DNA from: Rhodobacteraceae bacterium Alg238-R152
GTDB lineage: Bacteria; Pseudomonadota; Alphaproteobacteria; Rhodobacterales; Rhodobacteraceae
Direction of reading: 5' to 3'
DNA length: 64,000 bases
Assembly: GCA_900537125.1 (NCBI GenBank)
Contig: UNRJ01000002.1
Location: forward strand, 310,001-374,000
The notes under the pieces are model-generated. The model worked only from the letters and a program-made list of their open reading frames with translations. It searched no databases and had not been told where the DNA came from. The first letter of the stretch is position 1; each line of letters starts with the position of its first letter. A program made the translations under genes and the position numbers. Positions 52,250 to 61,297 of the stretch are shown one piece after another.

Positions 52250-53254
52250 ATGCGGGACCTAAAGAATGTAAGTCGCCGGTATGCATTGTCATTTGCGACG
52301 GCGTCATTGGCAATTTGTATCGGTTTTGTAATGCAAACCTCTGAGGCTGCAATTCTGGTAATTGATGAGGACGCAGAGCGCTACAATTCCACTGAGCACG
52401 TCCCTACACCAAATGGCTTTGTGGGACCCCAGTTGTCTGGAGGCAGGGTCATACCCAACCTACCGTCCGATCATGGACATGGAGCGGCCCTTGTGCAGGA
52501 GCCTGTGTTAATTGCCGTTGCTGATGACATCCCCGTTGGGCTGCTGCCTGCGGAAGAGACGTCGCCCCGACTGGGGTGTGCACCGGTGCTTTCAGCAGAA
52601 ACAGCAGCCGGGGCGCTGATTGACGTACGACTTTCGGCGACCTGCCATGCCAACAATACCGTGCTCCTGGAGCATGAGGGTTTGGTTTTTCATATGAAGA
52701 TGCCTCCGGAAGGTATGTTGAGGGTTCAGGTTCCAGCGCTTTCCGAAGCGGCAGTTGTGAAGGCCTCGTTTGCGGATGGGGATACGGCGCAAGCTTCAAC
52801 AGTTGTTGACAGTCTCGCGTTTTACGACCGGGTCGTGATCTCGTGGCGTGGACAAAGCGGTGCAGAGCTGCATGCGCGGGAGTTCGACGCCCAGTACGGG
52901 GAGGCAGGTCATGTGTGGCGCGGGCAGCCTCGGGATGTTGGTGCTCTAGTGGGAGGGACAGGCGGCTTCTTAATAACTTTGGGCGATTCTGAGCTTTCGA
53001 TTGCTGCTCAGGCGGAGGTCTATACGTTTCCGACCGGGATTTCGCAGCGGGTGGGAAATGTGGAAGTCAGTGTAGAAACTGAAGTTACAAAGACAAATTG
53101 TGATAGGGCTTTGAGTGTGCAGAGCAACGCACTACGCCAGGGCCAACTCAAAGATCAGCATGAAGTCACGATGCAAATGCCGGACTGTTCGGCAATTGGT
53201 GAATTTCTGGTGTTGAAAAACCTCGTGGAAGACCTGACAATCGCGCAAAACTAA
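52250..53254 (+). CDS. Exported protein of unknown function
   Basis: 334 residues. The N-terminal segment YALSFATASLAICIGFVMQTSEA is a signal peptide or anchor. The mature part is rich in Val, Ala and Gly with predicted beta strands (AGALIDVRLSATCHANNTVLL, VEVSVETEVTKTNCDRAL) and at least four cysteines. I recognise no family. It is followed 21 bases later by the PstS-like/OmpA fusion gene on the same strand, so the two probably work together at the cell surface. Confidence 0.72.
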   Translation: MRDLKNVSRRYALSFATASLAICIGFVMQTSEAAILVIDEDAERYNSTEHVPTPNGFVGPQLSGGRVIPNLPSDHGHGAALVQEPVLIAVADDIPVGLLPAEETSPRLGCAPVLSAETAAGALIDVRLSATCHANNTVLLEHEGLVFHMKMPPEGMLRVQVPALSEAAVVKASFADGDTAQASTVVDSLAFYDRVVISWRGQSGAELHAREFDAQYGEAGHVWRGQPRDVGALVGGTGGFLITLGDSELSIAAQAEVYTFPTGISQRVGNVEVSVETEVTKTNCDRALSVQSNALRQGQLKDQHEVTMQMPDCSAIGEFLVLKNLVEDLTIAQN

Positions 53255-53275
53255 ACTGGCAGTCAGGACATCATC

Positions 53276-54835
53276 ATGATGCTATTTCGTGCGGCGGTTT
53301 GCGCCGCACTTTTCGTTTTGGTTGGCGTCGCGTCTGGCAACGCGCAGGACGTGCTCTTGAAATCGCACGACGGAGAGGTCGAGATTTCGGGCACACTCCT
53401 GGGGTTTGATGGTGAGTTTTACCGCGTTGAAACCGTCTATGGTGAACTCACTATTGATGGCTCCGGCGTCTGGTGTGAGGGGCCTGGATGCCCCAACCTT
53501 ATCAATTATGTAGCAGAGATCTCGATATCGGGATCCTCGACAATGGCCGAGGTTTTGATGCCCGCGCTGTTGGAAGCTTTTGCGCTCAACAAAGGGTATG
53601 TGGTTACACGCGAAAGTGAGACAGTACATCGGTTCACGTATCACCTGAGTGCACCAGAGGGGATGCAGAGACTGGCGACGTTTCAGTTCCATGCCAGTAA
53701 TGCTGACGAAGGGTTTGCGGACCTGCTTGCCGATGAGGCGGACATTGCCATGTCGTTGCGTGAGATTCGACCAAGGGAGGCGCAGCTGGGCTATGAGGCC
53801 GGGTTGGGGGACATGGGGGACGTCAATCGCAGTCGGGTGTTGGCACTGGATGGGATGGTGCCGGTGGTTTCCGCAGTGAATCCGATTTCCTCGCTGTCTC
53901 TCAATCAACTAGCGCATGTTTTTTCTGGGAAAATTGGCAACTGGAGCGAAGTTGGCGGGCCTGATGCTGCGATCACATTGCACCTCTTGTCACCCCGGTC
54001 GGGATTTGCGCAGGCCGTTGAGGACCAATTGATGGAGCCGTCGAAAATGTCTTTGGCTGCGGAGATTGTCCGACATGAACGAAATCTGGCAATGGTCAAT
54101 GCAGTGGAACGGGATCCGTTTGCGATTGGGATCGCCTCTTATGCCGAGACAGGAAACACCAAACATCTCACGCTGACCGGGCAGTGTGGGTTCTCTCTGG
54201 CGGCCTCAAGGCGCACAATTAAGACAGAGGACTTTCCGCTTAACGCCCCGATGTTCCTATACTTTCCTGCTCGGCGCCTGCCGAAACTGGCCCGTGACTT
54301 TCTAAGTTACACGCGTAGTCCCTCGGCTCAAATTGTGATCCGTCGGGCTGGTTTTGTTGATCAGACAGCTGAAGAGATCGCTATCAACTTCCAAGGAGAC
54401 CGCTTTGCCAATGCCATTGCCTCGGCGGGTAAAGAGGTGTCGGTGGAGACGTTGCAGGGGATGGTAGGGACGCTGTCTGGTATGAAACGCCTATCGACGT
54501 CTTTCCGGTTTCAAACCGGATCCACCAAACTGGATGCGCAATCTCGTTCTAATGTTCAGCAGCTGGCCCGTGCCTTAGAAGCTGGCATGTATGACGCCAG
54601 AAGCCTCTATTTTGTTGGGTTTTCTGACGGGGAAGGGCCAGCGACGGGCAACCTTCAGATTGCTCAGAAACGAGCGAAGGTTGTGAAAGACGCGGTGCTT
54701 TCGGCGGCGGAAACGGCAAACTCGGAGCGGATCGATTTGCAGGTGCATGCTTTTGGCGAAGCGATGCCGATGGCCTGCGATGACAGCGCTTGGGGGCGGC
54801 AGGTGAACCGGCGGGTGGAAGTTTGGGTGAAATAG
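53276..54835 (+). CDS. PstS-like binding protein fused to an OmpA peptidoglycan-binding domain
   Basis: 519 residues. A signal peptide (RAAVCAALFVLVGVASGNA) is followed by a short beta domain. A PstS-like periplasmic binding domain covers about 80-370: ISISGSSTMAEVLMPAL is the phosphate-loop-like segment, and NQLAHVFSGKIGNWSEVGG is also typical. The last 130 residues form an OmpA-C domain (FRFQTGSTKLDAQSR, FVGFSDGEGP, RQVNRRVEVWV). This would tie a ligand-binding domain to peptidoglycan. Whether it still binds phosphate is unknown. Confidence 0.85.
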   Translation: MMLFRAAVCAALFVLVGVASGNAQDVLLKSHDGEVEISGTLLGFDGEFYRVETVYGELTIDGSGVWCEGPGCPNLINYVAEISISGSSTMAEVLMPALLEAFALNKGYVVTRESETVHRFTYHLSAPEGMQRLATFQFHASNADEGFADLLADEADIAMSLREIRPREAQLGYEAGLGDMGDVNRSRVLALDGMVPVVSAVNPISSLSLNQLAHVFSGKIGNWSEVGGPDAAITLHLLSPRSGFAQAVEDQLMEPSKMSLAAEIVRHERNLAMVNAVERDPFAIGIASYAETGNTKHLTLTGQCGFSLAASRRTIKTEDFPLNAPMFLYFPARRLPKLARDFLSYTRSPSAQIVIRRAGFVDQTAEEIAINFQGDRFANAIASAGKEVSVETLQGMVGTLSGMKRLSTSFRFQTGSTKLDAQSRSNVQQLARALEAGMYDARSLYFVGFSDGEGPATGNLQIAQKRAKVVKDAVLSAAETANSERIDLQVHAFGEAMPMACDDSAWGRQVNRRVEVWVK

Positions 54836-54836
54836 C

Positions 54837-55598
54837 CTAGAGGAGACCTTCGCTGCGGAAGCTGAGTTCCTGAGATTTTCCAATGATAATATGGTCATGC
54901 AAGGTCAGGCACAGCGCCTGGCAGGCCAAGTTGATCTGTTGGGTCATGGTGATGTCGGTCTCTGAGGGCGTGGGATCCCCTGACGGGTGATTGTGCACCA
55001 GAATCAAGGCACTGGCATTGAGTTCTAGCGCGCGTTTGGCCACTTCGCGGGGGTAAACCGGGACATGGTTTACGGTGCCTTGCGCTTGGGCCTCGTCCGC
55101 GATCAGCGTGTTTTTGGTGTCCAAAAACAACACTCTAAACTGTTCCGTGTCGCGGTGCGCCATGGTGGTATGACAATAGTCCAGCAGGGTTTGCCAATTC
55201 GAGAGCACGCGGCGGTTCATGACACGGGCGCGGGCGAGGCGGTGGGCGGCGGCTTCGACCACTTTCAACTCACAGATCACAGCATCACCAACGCCTTTGA
55301 CGGCGTTCAATCGTGCAATTGGCGCGCTGACCACGTTGTTGAAATCTCCAAATATTTCAATGAGCTTGTGGGCAAGTGGTTTCACATCCTGACGCGGGAT
55401 GGCGCGAAAAAGCAGGAGTTCGAGCAGCTCATAATCCGGCAGTGCGTCGGCGCCGCCGGAGAGAAACCGCGTGCGCAGTCGCTTGCGATGATCAGTCAGG
55501 TAAGACGGGAGTTTCCCTGAAGGAAGGGGGGCAATAGGGGCCTCATCCGCTTCAAATAGCGGCAATGGCCTTTCTTTAAAGTCACCTGCCTTGGACAT
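54837..55598 (-). CDS. radC: RadC-family JAB1/MPN-domain protein
   Basis: 253 residues. The N-terminal helix-hairpin-helix part (FNNVVSAPIARLNAVKGVG) precedes the JAB domain. Zinc is held by HNHPSGDPTPSETD, the H-x-H-x7-S-x2-D motif, with a Glu upstream. The old DNA-repair role of RadC is disputed; the activity of this family is unknown. The convergent neighbour stops one base away. Confidence 0.93.
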   Translation of the reverse strand: MSKAGDFKERPLPLFEADEAPIAPLPSGKLPSYLTDHRKRLRTRFLSGGADALPDYELLELLLFRAIPRQDVKPLAHKLIEIFGDFNNVVSAPIARLNAVKGVGDAVICELKVVEAAAHRLARARVMNRRVLSNWQTLLDYCHTTMAHRDTEQFRVLFLDTKNTLIADEAQAQGTVNHVPVYPREVAKRALELNASALILVHNHPSGDPTPSETDITMTQQINLACQALCLTLHDHIIIGKSQELSFRSEGLL

Positions 55599-55665
55599 GT
55601 CTTAAGTTTGTCCAAACATGGTGAACCAAAGGTTAATGGGCTGCCCAAATTGGCCCTTAGGGACG

Positions 55666-55698
55666 TCGGTATTACGTCTGTATTGCGACTGTATGGCG
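55666..55698 (-). repeat. Tandem 11-base repeat array (site 3)
   Basis: Read on the minus strand: CGCCATACAGT, CGCAATACAGA, CGTAATACCGA, again gapless and in phase. The orientation is toward radC, 68 bases away, while the binding-protein gene starts 105 bases away on the other side. The array and its CGACGTCCC flank nearly match site 2. Confidence 0.7.
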
Positions 55699-55802
55699 GA
55701 GGTCCCAATTTTGTTAACATTTGGGCTGAGATACGCGGTTGTGATGGCTGGGTGAACCTGAGAGTGTGGCTGCAACGAAAATTGAGTTTGGCAGGATAAG
55801 TG

Positions 55803-56642
55803 ATGAAACGTTTTTTGATGCCCTTTCTGGCCGGGGTATTTCTGGCTGGCGCTGCCCATGCACAGACAATCGACCGTATCAAGGAAACCGGACTGCTGAA
55901 ATTGGGCTATCGGTTGGATGCTGCGCCGCTGTCATTTCAAACAGAAGAGGGTGGACCCGCGGGCTATTCGCCAATGGTGTGTGCGGAGCTGGCGCAGGGT
56001 ATTTTAAACGCGCTGCAGATACCAAATCTCGACGTCGAATTTGTGCCGGTTGGCATGCAAGATCAGTTTGAGAAAGTGGCGGCTGGTGAGATTGACCTTT
56101 TGTGTGGGGCTTCTTCTATTACGTTGGCACGTCGCGAGATTGTGGATTTCTCGATTCCCACTTTTGCAGATGGCACAACGGTGATGCTTCCTCTGAACGG
56201 GTCAGAGAGTTTTGCCGACCTCTCGGGCAAAAAACTGGGTGTGCGGCGCGACAGCACCACGGAAACCGCGCTGAACAACACCTTGGCCTCAACGGCGACC
56301 TTTGCCGAGGTTGTGCGTTTTAACGATCACGGTGCCGCTATGAAGGCCATGGAAAACGGGGAATTGGACGCCTACTTTGGCGACCAGTCCATTTTGGCCA
56401 GCCTGTGGATCAACAGCCCGCAACGCGACAATATGAAAGTCAGCAACAATCTCTTGACGATTGAAAAACACGGATTGGCAATGGCGCGCGGTGATACGGA
56501 ATTCCGGCTGTTGATCGACCGCCTGCTGTCTACCATGTATGCGATTGGTGCGATGCAGGGTATTTTCCAACAGACCCTGCCGGGTGTGCAGCCAGGAGAC
56601 ATTCACCGAGCAATCTTCACCATGGCGCCAATTGTTGAGTAA
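55803..56642 (+). CDS. Amino-acid-type ABC transporter substrate-binding protein
   Basis: 279 residues from the ATG at 55803. The signal peptide is MKRFLMPFLAGVFLAGAAHA. The mature part shows IKETGLLKLGYRLDAAPLSF, AGYSPMVCAELAQ and AGEIDLLCGASSITLARR, the type II (GltI-like) amino-acid binding fold. The ligand should be an amino acid such as glutamate or aspartate. No permease or ATPase gene is next to it, so it serves a transporter coded elsewhere. Confidence 0.9.
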   Translation: MKRFLMPFLAGVFLAGAAHAQTIDRIKETGLLKLGYRLDAAPLSFQTEEGGPAGYSPMVCAELAQGILNALQIPNLDVEFVPVGMQDQFEKVAAGEIDLLCGASSITLARREIVDFSIPTFADGTTVMLPLNGSESFADLSGKKLGVRRDSTTETALNNTLASTATFAEVVRFNDHGAAMKAMENGELDAYFGDQSILASLWINSPQRDNMKVSNNLLTIEKHGLAMARGDTEFRLLIDRLLSTMYAIGAMQGIFQQTLPGVQPGDIHRAIFTMAPIVE

Positions 56643-56661
56643 GTTTGCGTTACCCGTAAGA

Positions 56662-56697
56662 TAAAAAAGAGCGCCAAATTGGCGCTCTTTTCTTTTA
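56662..56697. terminator. Bidirectional terminator between binding-protein gene and dnaJ
   Basis: AGAGCGCC (56668-56675) pairs with GGCGCTCT (56681-56688), loop 5 bases; A-run before and TTTT after make it work in both directions. It lies between convergent genes. Confidence 0.93.
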
Positions 56698-56713
56698 TGG
56701 AGCTGGATAAAAG

Positions 56714-57871
56714 TTAGCCCTTCATCGAATCCCAAAAGCCTTTCACGGAGCTGAAGAAGCTGCTGCTTTCCGGGTTGTTGTCGGAAGACAATTCTTCGAA
56801 CTCGCGCAGAAGCTCTTTTTGACGGCTTGTCAGGTTCACCGGGGTTTCCACCGCCAGTTCGATCATCATGTCACCAGAGCCGCCGCCACGCAGGGCAGGC
56901 ATGCCTTTGGAGCGCAAGCGCATCTGACGGCCGGATTGCGAGCCCGCCGGGATCTTCACACGCGAGCGGCCACCGTCGATGGTGGGCACTTCGATGTCGC
57001 CTCCCAGCGCGGCACTGGACATGGACACAGGCACGCGGCAGTAGAGGTTCACACCGTCACGTTCAAAGATCTTATGCGGGCTGACCTCGATGAAGATGTA
57101 GAGGTCGCCGGACGGGCCGCCACGCATGCCTGCTTCGCCTTCGCCTGCAAGACGAATGCGGGTGCCGGTTTCGACGCCTGCAGGGATGTTCACGGACAGG
57201 GCGCGGTCTTTCTCGACGCGACCTTGGCCAGAACAGCTCTTACAAGGATTTTTGATGATCTGGCCGAGACCCGAACAGGTTGGGCAGGTGCGTTCCACGG
57301 TGAAGAAGCCCTGTTGCGCGCGGACCTTACCCATACCAGAACAGGTTGGGCAGGTGGCGGGCTCAGCCCCACCTTCGGCGCCGGAGCCTGAGCAGCTGTC
57401 ACAACCGACGGAGGTTGGCACGTTGATGGTCTTTTGCAGGCCGCTAAAGGCCTCTTCGAGCGACACACGCAGGTTGTAACGCAGGTCGGCACCGCGGGAC
57501 GCGCGTTGGCGTCCGCCGCCGCGTTGACCGCCGCCGCCACCCATGAAGTCACCAAACAGGTCGTCAAACACGTCTGAGAAGGCAGAGGAGAAGTCGCCGC
57601 CTGGATGGCCGCCACGTTGTCCGCCACCGCCGCCGCCCATGCTGCCGTCAAAGGCGGCGTGGCCGAAGCGGTCATAGGCTGCTTTTTTCTCAGCGTCTTT
57701 GAGAATTTCGTGGGCCTCATTGGCCTCTTTGAACTGTGCTTCGGCGTCCGGATTGTCCGCGTTGCGGTCCGGATGTAGTTCTTTGGCTTTCTTGCGATAG
57801 CCTTTTTTGATTTCGTCTGCCGAGGCCCCTTTGCTGACGCCAAGCACCTCGTAGAAGTCACGTTTTGCCAT
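56714..57871 (-). CDS. dnaJ: Chaperone DnaJ
   Basis: 385 residues. The J domain has the catalytic HPD ([11 protein letters not shown]). A long Gly-rich region follows ([13 protein letters not shown]). Four CxxCxGxG zinc units are intact: [24 protein letters not shown] and CKSCSGQG. It stimulates DnaK ATPase and delivers substrates. It follows dnaK by 80 bases on the minus strand. Confidence 0.97.
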   Translation of the reverse strand: MAKRDFYEVLGVSKGASADEIKKGYRKKAKELHPDRNADNPDAEAQFKEANEAHEILKDAEKKAAYDRFGHAAFDGSMGGGGGGQRGGHPGGDFSSAFSDVFDDLFGDFMGGGGGQRGGGRQRASRGADLRYNLRVSLEEAFSGLQKTINVPTSVGCDSCSGSGAEGGAEPATCPTCSGMGKVRAQQGFFTVERTCPTCSGLGQIIKNPCKSCSGQGRVEKDRALSVNIPAGVETGTRIRLAGEGEAGMRGGPSGDLYIFIEVSPHKIFERDGVNLYCRVPVSMSSAALGGDIEVPTIDGGRSRVKIPAGSQSGRQMRLRSKGMPALRGGGSGDMMIELAVETPVNLTSRQKELLREFEELSSDNNPESSSFFSSVKGFWDSMKG

Positions 57872-57951
57872 GGGGGTACTCCTTTGGCCGGATTGAAAAG
57901 GGCCGATCCGGAAGTCGGACCGGCCCGATTTTCAGTTCCGTTACGCTGTGA

Positions 57952-59868
57952 TTAGCGCTGTTTGTCGTCCAGGTCTTCGAAGTCTGCGTCAACGATGTCA
58001 TCGTCGGCCGCTGGACCTGCATCCATGTCAGGCGCCTCTTCGCCAGCGTCTTCCTGAGCGTTCTTGTAGATCGCTTCACCCAGACGCATGGCCACTTCCA
58101 TGACGTTCTGGATGCCGGCTTTCAGCTTCTCAGCTGTGACCTCTTCATTTTCCAGTTCGTCTTTCAGCGCGGCCACGGCCAGCTCGATGGCTTCGACAGT
58201 GGATGGGTCCACTTTGTCGCCATGCTCAGCCACCTGTTTCTCGGTGTCGTGCACGAGGCTTTCGGCCTGGTTGCGGGCTTCGATCATCTCGCGACGATCC
58301 TTGTCCGCCTCGGCGTTGTCTTCGGCGTCCTGAACCATCTTTTCGATGTCCGCGTCAGACAGGCCACCAGAGGCCTGGATGGTGATCTTCTGCTCTTTGC
58401 CGGTGCCTTTGTCTGCGGCGCCCACAGACACGATGCCGTTGGCGTCGATGTCAAAGGTCACTTCGATCTGAGGCATGCCACGTGGGGCAGGCGGGATGTC
58501 TTCGAGGTTGAACTGGCCAAGGATCTTGTTGTCCGCAGCCATTTCGCGCTCACCCTGGAACACACGGATGGTCACGGCGTTCTGGTTGTCTTCGGCAGTG
58601 GAGAACACCTGAGACTTTTTGGTCGGGATCGTGGTGTTGCGGTCGATCAGACGGGTGAACACGCCGCCGAGGGTTTCGATACCCAAGGACAGTGGGGTCA
58701 CGTCCAGCAGAACCACGTCTTTCACGTCACCCTGCAGAACACCGGCCTGAATGGCGGCGCCCATGGCCACAACTTCGTCAGGGTTCACACCTTTGTGTGG
58801 TTCCTTGCCGAAGAATTTGGTCACTTCCGCGATGACTTTTGGCATGCGGGTCATACCACCCACAAGAACCACTTCGTCGATTTCGTTGGCAGACAGGCCA
58901 GCGTCTTTCAGAGCGGCGGCGCAAGGCTTGAGCGACGCTTTGATCAGGTCGTTGACCAGGCTTTCCAGCTTTGCACGGGTCAGTTTGATGACCATGTGCA
59001 GCGGGGTGCCGGTGGCTGGGTCCATGGAGATAAACGGCTGGTTGATCTCAGTCTGGGACGAGGAGGACAGCTCGATCTTGGCTTTTTCAGCGGCTTCTTT
59101 CAGGCGCTGCAGGGCCATCTTGTCTTTGGTCAGATCGACGTTGTGCTCTTTTTTGAACTGCTCCGCGAGGTAGTTCACGATGCGCATGTCGAAGTCTTCA
59201 CCGCCGAGGAAGGTGTCACCGTTGGTGGACTTCACTTCAAACAGGCCGTCGTCGATTTCGAGAATGGTCACGTCGAAGGTCCCGCCGCCGAGGTCATAGA
59301 CCGCGATGGTTTGGGTTTCTTCTTTGTCCAGACCGTAGGCCAGAGCGGCAGCGGTTGGCTCGTTGATGATGCGCAGCACTTCGAGGCCAGCGATTTTGCC
59401 GGCATCTTTGGTGGCCTGACGCTGGGCGTCGTTGAAGTAGGCAGGCACGGTGATGACCGCTTGGGTCACGTCCTCGCCGAGATAGCTCTCAGCGGTTTCT
59501 TTCATTTTTCCGAGAATGAACGCGGACAGTTGCGACGGGGAGTATTTCTCACCCTTGGCTTCGACCCATGCGTCGCCGTTGCCGCCATTGATTACGGAGA
59601 ACGGCATGTTCTTCAGATCTTTGGCCAGGGCAGCGTCATCGCGACGACGGCCGATCAAGCGCTTCACACCAAAGACGGTGTTTTCCGGGTTGGTGACAGC
59701 CTGGCGTTTGGCCGGCTGGCCAACAAGGCGTTCGTCATCAGTGAACGCAACGATGGACGGCGTGGTGCGCGCACCTTCGGCGTTTTCGATCACTTTTGGC
59801 TGGGAACCATCCATGATGGCTACGCAGGAGTTTGTTGTACCGAGATCGATACCAATAACTTTGCTCAT
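57952..59868 (-). CDS. dnaK: Chaperone DnaK (Hsp70)
   Basis: 638 residues. The start [20 protein letters not shown] is the phosphate-1 motif; [14 protein letters not shown] and the C-terminal [12 protein letters not shown] are typical. It is the ATP-dependent chaperone working with DnaJ here and GrpE at 5882. A heat-shock-type promoter lies 107 bases upstream. A long opposite-strand frame across it is a shadow. Confidence 0.98.
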   Translation of the reverse strand: MSKVIGIDLGTTNSCVAIMDGSQPKVIENAEGARTTPSIVAFTDDERLVGQPAKRQAVTNPENTVFGVKRLIGRRRDDAALAKDLKNMPFSVINGGNGDAWVEAKGEKYSPSQLSAFILGKMKETAESYLGEDVTQAVITVPAYFNDAQRQATKDAGKIAGLEVLRIINEPTAAALAYGLDKEETQTIAVYDLGGGTFDVTILEIDDGLFEVKSTNGDTFLGGEDFDMRIVNYLAEQFKKEHNVDLTKDKMALQRLKEAAEKAKIELSSSSQTEINQPFISMDPATGTPLHMVIKLTRAKLESLVNDLIKASLKPCAAALKDAGLSANEIDEVVLVGGMTRMPKVIAEVTKFFGKEPHKGVNPDEVVAMGAAIQAGVLQGDVKDVVLLDVTPLSLGIETLGGVFTRLIDRNTTIPTKKSQVFSTAEDNQNAVTIRVFQGEREMAADNKILGQFNLEDIPPAPRGMPQIEVTFDIDANGIVSVGAADKGTGKEQKITIQASGGLSDADIEKMVQDAEDNAEADKDRREMIEARNQAESLVHDTEKQVAEHGDKVDPSTVEAIELAVAALKDELENEEVTAEKLKAGIQNVMEVAMRLGEAIYKNAQEDAGEEAPDMDAGPAADDDIVDADFEDLDDKQR

Positions 59869-59974
59869 ATTTGATCCCTTTCACGTAAGGCGATTTTCAA
59901 GGTCGGACCCGTTGTGGCATCCAAGCCTCGATCCAGTTGCATACCAACAGTGTGCCGCTATGCGCTTCGGAGCG

Positions 59975-60004
59975 TATATAGGGAGCATAATTTTGTGCTG
60001 CAAG
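59975..60004 (-). promoter_or_regulatory. Candidate sigma-32 (RpoH) promoter for dnaK
   Basis: On the minus strand CTTGCAG is followed after 14 bases by CCCTATATA, close to the sigma-32 pattern CTTGAA-N13-17-CCCCATNTA. It is 107-136 bases before the dnaK ATG. Confidence 0.55.
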
Positions 60005-60048
60005 CATCTCGGTTGGAGGATTGTGGCGGATTCGCTACAAATTATGCT
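59984..60048. promoter_or_regulatory. Inverted repeat between dnaK and alkB
   Basis: AGCATAATTTTGT (59984-59996) and ACAAATTATGCT (60037-60048) are complementary over 12 bases with one T extra. The left copy lies exactly between the -10 and -35 of the dnaK promoter. Confidence 0.5.
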
Positions 60049-60059
60049 GCATTTTAGAT

Positions 60060-60689
60060 ATGAGGGCCGAAATTCTGCGTTTGCCAATAAAAGTTGCCGG
60101 TTTTGAGGTCTTCAAAGGCCATTTGGATGTCTCTGCGCAAGTGGAAGCGCTGGAAGAGCTGCGAGATGTTGCCCGCATTGCGCCAATGCGGCATCCCATC
60201 ACCCGATTTGGAAAACAGATGAGTGTGCGCATGACCAGTGCGGGGCGGCTTGGATGGATCAGCGATGCGCGTGGGTACCGCTATGAGTCGCGCCATCCAG
60301 ATGGCATGGCGTGGCCTGCGATTCCTGCGGGTATCCTGTCGCTATGGCGAGATATCACAGGTCTAGAGCGCCTGCCGGATTGTTGCCTAATCAATTTTTA
60401 CGGGGAAGGCGCACGTATGGGGCTGCATCAGGATAATGATGAGGGAGATTTTTCCTACCCGGTGGTATCGATCTCGCTTGGAGATGATGGTCTGTTTCGT
60501 ATGGGCGGCACAGAACGGGGTGGCAAGACCCAGTCGCTCTGGCTCAACTCTGGTGATGTGGTGGTCATGGACGGGGAGGCGCGGTTGGCCTATCACGGGG
60601 TGGATCGCATCCGGTTTGGGTCGTCCTCGCTGCTGCCAGATGGGGGGCGGATCAACGTCACGCTGCGGGTTGTTGCTGATTTGGATTAG
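60060..60689 (+). CDS. alkB: AlkB-type DNA/RNA dealkylase
   Basis: 209 residues from the ATG at 60060; a TTG at 60021 is too near GGAGG to be used well. The iron site is H123-x-D125 (GLHQDNDEGD) and H179 (AYHGVDRI). The 2-oxoglutarate arginines are in RINVTLR (R197, R203). INFYGEGARMG is also typical. The enzyme removes methyl groups from 1-meA and 3-meC in DNA. It is divergent from dnaK across a regulatory region. Confidence 0.95.
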   Translation: MRAEILRLPIKVAGFEVFKGHLDVSAQVEALEELRDVARIAPMRHPITRFGKQMSVRMTSAGRLGWISDARGYRYESRHPDGMAWPAIPAGILSLWRDITGLERLPDCCLINFYGEGARMGLHQDNDEGDFSYPVVSISLGDDGLFRMGGTERGGKTQSLWLNSGDVVVMDGEARLAYHGVDRIRFGSSSLLPDGGRINVTLRVVADLD

Positions 60690-60700
60690 TCTGACCACGC

Positions 60701-61297
60701 TCAGTGCATGGCGATGGAGCAACATCCTGAATAGAGTGTGGCGCTGTGATCGTGGCGCAAAAACAGCCCAATTTGTAAGCCAAACTCCCGGTCTGACATG
60801 CCGTCATTACATTCAGCGCGGCGTACCTGTGCAGAAGAGTCCGCGAACCCAATGGCAAATAGATCGCTCCTACCGTTGGCCGGGATGAACAGGCCAGCGC
60901 CGGGGATGTCGACATTGGTTTCAGGGGTTATGACGGTTACCCCTTGGCCCTGCGTGATTTCAGCGGACCAAAAGGGTTCGGTGCCAAAACAGCTCAAAGC
61001 GTGCGCAAGGGCGTAATCGGGGTTGTCTTCGTGCCGATTGAGGTAACGCATGGACACCCAGCCAGAGCCTTCTCCAATATTGATGCGGCCCCAAGTTCCG
61101 GCATCGTTTAATACGGTGACTTCGATATCCTGCGCCGTCGCGGCAAGTTCCCCATATTTTTCAGCGTTACCGGACGGTGCTGCGCGCACATTTAGAACAT
61201 CGCCCACTGCAACACCGGTGACATCATAGAGGGCAGGGAGCGGTTCCGCGAGAAGAGTGACCGGCCAAAATAGGGCGATCAAAAACCACCGGATCAT
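60701..61297 (-). CDS. SH3-domain exported protein
   Basis: 198 residues from the ATG at 61297, overlapping the permease stop as ATGA. The signal peptide is RWFLIALFWPVTLLAEPLPA. An SH3b domain follows (GDVLNVRAAPSGNAEKYGEL, TWGRINIGEGSGWVSMRYL). The second half (LSCFGTEPFWSAEI, ECNDGMSDREFG, GCCSIAMH) has several cysteines and resembles the COG3650-type lipoprotein end. SH3b domains usually bind cell wall. Function unknown. Confidence 0.8.
   Translation of the reverse strand: MIRWFLIALFWPVTLLAEPLPALYDVTGVAVGDVLNVRAAPSGNAEKYGELAATAQDIEVTVLNDAGTWGRINIGEGSGWVSMRYLNRHEDNPDYALAHALSCFGTEPFWSAEITQGQGVTVITPETNVDIPGAGLFIPANGRSDLFAIGFADSSAQVRRAECNDGMSDREFGLQIGLFLRHDHSATLYSGCCSIAMH

Noticed and set aside
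58222-59874. 550-codon open frame opposite dnaK
   Set aside because: It is the exact antisense of a highly conserved gene with strong codon bias; such frames arise from GC-rich third positions. No recognisable domain or ribosome-binding site.
59877-59892. Second parS-like core (TTTCACGTAA) before dnaK
   Set aside because: The right half is not symmetric; it is just upstream sequence next to the dnaK ribosome-binding site.
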